Position numbers and translations under genes: made by a program. The notes under the pieces are model-generated. The model ran no database searches, was not told the DNA's origin, and saw only the letters and a program-made list of their open reading frames with translations. DNA of 54,093 nucleotides from Bacteroidota bacterium (GTDB taxonomy: Bacteria > Bacteroidota > Bacteroidia > UKL13-3). The stretch spans positions 1 through 54,093 of the forward strand of contig CANGVA010000015.1 of the NCBI GenBank assembly GCA_947457395.1, given 5' to 3'. Positions 51,053-54,093 of this stretch are shown here, piece by piece (the stretch's first letter is position 1; every line of letters starts with the position of its first letter).

Positions 51053-53026
51053 ATGCTAAACTTTTATTATTCTGATTCAATCTCATCTTTCTTAAAAAAG
51101 TTGCCTGAGACTATTATAGGTGAAATGGCGATTAATAGTCGCTTGGGCCATATAACTACTGAATTGTATGCCTGGGAATATCAAATCAGTGTTCTAAAGG
51201 AAGTTTTAACAAAGCATGACGGACATCTATTTTTCGAATTCTCCATTCCTCGAATGGGCAAAAGGATAGATTGTTTATTGCTCATAGAGAATATTGTTTT
51301 TATTCTTGAGTTTAAAGTTGGCGAGAAAGAATTTCATCGGCATAATATTGAGCAAGTTTGGGATTATGCTTTAGATTTAAAAAATTTCCATAAACCAAGT
51401 CATAATTTATTACTTGTTCCAATACTTATTGCTACACATGCTAGAGCATCTTCTTTTCAGATAATAACTACAAATCATAATGACAACCTAATCAATCCCA
51501 TACATACAAATGCGCAAGATCTAGCTAATGCTATAAATAGTATACTAGATTATTTTGATTGCGGAGAGGACATTAGTGCTACTGATTATGTCAATGGTAG
51601 TTATTCTCCTACACCAACAATCATTGAAGCCGCAATTAGTTTGTATAATAATCATAACGTTGCTGATATTACTCGAAATGATGCTGATGCTACTAACCTA
51701 AATCATACCACGGATTACATTTCAAAGACAATAGAACTAGCTAAGAAGGAAGGGAAGAAAATCATCTGTTTTGTTACTGGTGTTCCTGGTGCAGGCAAAA
51801 CCTTAGTTGGTCTTAAAGTAGCTACTGATCATCTAGACAAGCAAAAAGGTAATACGAGTGTTTTCTTATCAGGCAATAAGCCTCTAGTTGATATTCTACA
51901 AGAGGCTCTAACACGAGATCGGATTATACAAGAGAAGTTAAAGGGCAATAAATTAACCAAAAAGCAAGCAAGAGAAAGTGTAAAAGCTTTTATACAAATA
52001 ATTCATCATTATCGCGATGAATATTTGAGAGATCCCAAAGCTCCTTATGATCATGTGGCCATCTTTGATGAAGCACAAAGGGCCTGGACTAAAGCACAGA
52101 CAGTTAAATTTATGCAACAAAAGAAAGGCGTTTCAGGCTTTCTGTTCTCTGAGCCTGAATTTTTAATTTCTTGCTTAAATAGACATCCTGATTGGGCAGT
52201 AGTTGTCTGTTTAGTAGGTGGGGGACAGGAAATTAATACAGGTGAAGCAGGAATTTCTGAATGGCTTGCTGCCGTTAAAAATCAATTCCCACATTGGGAA
52301 ACACATATATCACCAAACTTATTCGATTCTGAATATTCAGCACATACCGCAATTAAAGAGCTACAAGAATCCAGTAAAGTTGTTTACAATGATAATTTAC
52401 ATTTATCAGTTTCAATGCGCTCATTTAGAGCGGAACACCTTTCTAAACTTGTTAAACAAATTTTGGATATTGATGAATCCGCTAGGTCTACTCTAGCACA
52501 ATTGCAAGATAAGTACCCAATAGTGTTGACGAGAAGTGTTGAACGTGCAAAGGAATGGTTAAAATCCAAAGCCAGAGGTAGTGAAAGGTACGGTATTGTT
52601 GTTTCATCGCAGGCGTATCGCTTAAAACCGTTAGCCATAGACGTGAAAACTCCTATCAATCATGTGAATTGGTTCTTGGATGGTAAGGATGACATTCGTT
52701 CATCTTATTTTTTAGAAGATGTTGCTACAGAATTTCAGGTACAAGGTTTAGAGTTAGATTGGGCTTGTGTAACTTGGGATGGAGACTTGAGATTCTCTGA
52801 TGATGGATGGAAAACATTTTCATTTGTAGGAAATGAATGGCAAAAAATACATAAGTTAGAGAGACAAAAGTACCTAATCAATGCATATCGTGTTCTCCTA
52901 ACTCGTGCGCGTCAAGGTATGATAATTGTTGTTCCAGAAGGTAAAGTAGATGATCATACAAGACAGCCTGATTTTTATAATCCTACATTTAACTACTTAA
53001 AGAGCTTAGGCTTTAAAGTTGTTTAA
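51053..53026 (+). CDS. PD-(D/E)XK nuclease fused to DUF2075 (Schlafen-type) helicase
   Basis: A 657-residue protein. The first about 170 residues form a PD-(D/E)XK-like nuclease: helix with TTELYAWEYQISVLKEVL (Glu37), then RIDCLLLIENIVFILEFKVG, where D73 and E86-x-K88 take the metal and catalytic places. The rest is a DUF2075 SF1-type helicase with Walker A GVPGAGKT (243-250), Walker B VAIFDEAQRAW (335-345), SVSMRSFRAEHLSKLV (about 444-459), EFQVQGLELDWACVTW (about 562) and YRVLLTRARQGMIIVV (about 618-633). Such nuclease-helicase fusions occur in DNA repair and phage-defence settings. The ATG at 51053 follows a 100-base gap after the helicase gene. The 3' end is 29 bases from the convergent heptosyltransferase. 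Confidence 0.85.
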   Translation: MLNFYYSDSISSFLKKLPETIIGEMAINSRLGHITTELYAWEYQISVLKEVLTKHDGHLFFEFSIPRMGKRIDCLLLIENIVFILEFKVGEKEFHRHNIEQVWDYALDLKNFHKPSHNLLLVPILIATHARASSFQIITTNHNDNLINPIHTNAQDLANAINSILDYFDCGEDISATDYVNGSYSPTPTIIEAAISLYNNHNVADITRNDADATNLNHTTDYISKTIELAKKEGKKIICFVTGVPGAGKTLVGLKVATDHLDKQKGNTSVFLSGNKPLVDILQEALTRDRIIQEKLKGNKLTKKQARESVKAFIQIIHHYRDEYLRDPKAPYDHVAIFDEAQRAWTKAQTVKFMQQKKGVSGFLFSEPEFLISCLNRHPDWAVVVCLVGGGQEINTGEAGISEWLAAVKNQFPHWETHISPNLFDSEYSAHTAIKELQESSKVVYNDNLHLSVSMRSFRAEHLSKLVKQILDIDESARSTLAQLQDKYPIVLTRSVERAKEWLKSKARGSERYGIVVSSQAYRLKPLAIDVKTPINHVNWFLDGKDDIRSSYFLEDVATEFQVQGLELDWACVTWDGDLRFSDDGWKTFSFVGNEWQKIHKLERQKYLINAYRVLLTRARQGMIIVVPEGKVDDHTRQPDFYNPTFNYLKSLGFKVV

Positions 53027-53055
53027 TACTAGTTCGTGTAAATACTCCTCATTCC

Positions 53056-54021
53056 TCACTCCATCACCGCTTCGCAAATAGCACTTATATTTTGCTGTTG
53101 CATGCAGTTAAAATGTGTTTTAGGGCATTGGCTATGGCCTATTTTGCTGCAGGGGCGGCAAGCCAAACCTGCTACCTGCATATTGGTTACCCTAAACGTA
53201 TGCTTGCCGCGGTAGGCGCTCATGCCAAACTCCGGTATGGTATTGCCCCAAATGGCCACCACATCTTTTTTTAATGCTGCTGCTATATGCATAAGTCCGG
53301 TATCATGTGTTAGCACTTTGTGTGCCCCTTGCAATACCGCAGCAGATTGCTTCAGGCTTAGTTTGCCGCAGCAGTTTATTACATGCCCACCGGCCTGCCT
53401 TGCAATAAGCTCCCCATTGCTTTCATCGGTTTTGCCTCCCAGCAATACCACAGGCATGGGCAGGTTGCGGCAAACGGCTGCAATTTTTTCATTGGGCATG
53501 CGTTTGGTGCCATGTTGCGCACCAATGGCAAAGGCAATATAGGTTGGTGGCAAAGGTGGCAGTTGTGGCATGGGCGTATTAAAAAAATAATCAAGTCCTT
53601 GCCCATCATTTACCACACCCAGGCTTTGCACGGTTTGCATATAACGGTCAACCACGTGCAGGTTAGGCAACTTATTCATATGCAGGTTCACCATTAGCCA
53701 CTTTTCAATATTTAGTTTATGAAAAGTAAAAGCAGGTGCCTGTATAATTGTTTTTATCATCCGGCTTCGCAGGTTGTGGTGCAGGTCAATCACTGCATCA
53801 AATCCTTCCTTGTTTAGCTCACGGGCTTTTGTTAGCAAAGGCTTGTCAAGCGTGTGTATGGCTGTTAGGTATGGGTTGTGTTGCAGCAAGCCTGCATACT
53901 CCGGCTTGGTTAAAAAATGCACCTCAGCCTGCGGCACCTGTTGTTTAAGGCAGCGTATAACAGGTGTGGTAAGCACAATATCTCCAATGGAGCTAAAACG
54001 TATAATGAGAAACTTGGGCAA
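53056..54021 (-). CDS. glycosyltransferase family 9 (heptosyltransferase-like)
   Basis: A 321-residue GT9 protein. The N-terminal FLIIRFSSIGDIVLTTPVIRCLKQQVPQAEVHFLTKPEYAGLL is the acceptor-domain hallmark. The donor domain has AFAIGAQHGTKRMP, VVLLGGKTDESNGELIARQAG, GKLSLKQSAAVLQGAHKVLTHDTGLMHIAAAL and VAIWGNTIPEFGMSAY. In Gram-negatives it adds heptose or a similar sugar to LPS core. The exact donor in this group is uncertain, since Bacteroidota cores differ. It is GC-richer than the helicase pair beside it. It may start an operon that leaves the window, as only 72 bases precede it. Confidence 0.9.
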   Translation of the reverse strand: MPKFLIIRFSSIGDIVLTTPVIRCLKQQVPQAEVHFLTKPEYAGLLQHNPYLTAIHTLDKPLLTKARELNKEGFDAVIDLHHNLRSRMIKTIIQAPAFTFHKLNIEKWLMVNLHMNKLPNLHVVDRYMQTVQSLGVVNDGQGLDYFFNTPMPQLPPLPPTYIAFAIGAQHGTKRMPNEKIAAVCRNLPMPVVLLGGKTDESNGELIARQAGGHVINCCGKLSLKQSAAVLQGAHKVLTHDTGLMHIAAALKKDVVAIWGNTIPEFGMSAYRGKHTFRVTNMQVAGLACRPCSKIGHSQCPKTHFNCMQQQNISAICEAVME

Positions 54022-54093
54022 GGTGGTGGTATGGGTTTGTTTATGCGAATTAAGGAGGTAAAACAGGTTTAACCAAACTTTTGCTTTCTGCGC

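Noticed and set aside
48283-53026. Assignment of the helicase pair to Gabija, Zorya or another named defence system
   Set aside because: The domains do not match: there is no GajA-type OLD nuclease or Zorya motor proteins. Only a general nuclease-helicase label is justified.

Overview
The window looks like a chromosomal segment of a Bacteroidota bacterium, probably Chitinophagales- or Sphingobacteriales-like (the rank below phylum is a guess). Four secreted proteins carry C-terminal type IX secretion (T9SS) sorting domains. Several genes are preceded by the Bacteroidota -7 box TAnnTTTG, SD-type ribosome sites are weak, and TTG starts are common. The rRNA and the housekeeping set (phoH, purC, dnaB, clpC, rlmH, queA, ispD, sucC, etfBA, ftsE, lolD, recQ) are ordinary core genome.

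Layout. 1-1197: 3' part of a 23S rRNA gene, a 5S rRNA gene and their terminator. 1243-5072: an O-antigen-ligase-like membrane protein converging on a tightly overlapping minus-strand operon (SAM hydroxide adenosyltransferase-like protein, ABM-domain protein, LysM protein, family 2 glycosyltransferase). 5199-8458: phoH, purC and an NHL-repeat T9SS cargo protein. 8602-12308: HMG-CoA lyase, divergent from a DUF349 protein and a methyltransferase. 12340-16441: a minus-strand operon of a COG2509 flavoprotein, a secreted endonuclease I and a lipoprotein MsrB; the last two share about 120 bases in two reading frames. 16546-19746: a split transketolase whose two halves flank a von Willebrand A protein. 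19863-25791: a DUF5916 outer-membrane protein, etfBA, a TPR protein and dnaB. 26307-30834: two large T9SS cargo proteins in tandem. 31009-38385: clpC, rlmH, a coiled-coil membrane protein, rfbC plus a tryptophan 2,3-dioxygenase-family gene, ispD and queA. 38562-46075: an OmpA/TPR lipoprotein, a small ORF with ftsE, and a lolD-recQ-glycosyltransferase-glycosyltransferase operon. 46669-47889: sucC, flanked on both sides by low-complexity dispersed repeats. 48283-53026: a two-gene, visibly A+T-rich helicase/nuclease module. 53056-54021: a heptosyltransferase-like GT9 gene.

The best candidate for an undescribed system is the 48.3-53.0 kb pair. The first gene encodes a membrane-anchored UvrD/HelD-type helicase with an internal PD-(D/E)XK-like segment and two topoisomerase-type zinc fingers. 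The second encodes a PD-(D/E)XK nuclease fused to a DUF2075 helicase. The pair is bordered on its left by repeats and a GC-rich non-coding element. An antiphage or DNA-processing role is inference only. The second notable item is the msrB/endonuclease overlap, where a lipoprotein signal peptide and a T9SS sorting domain are read from the same DNA in different frames.
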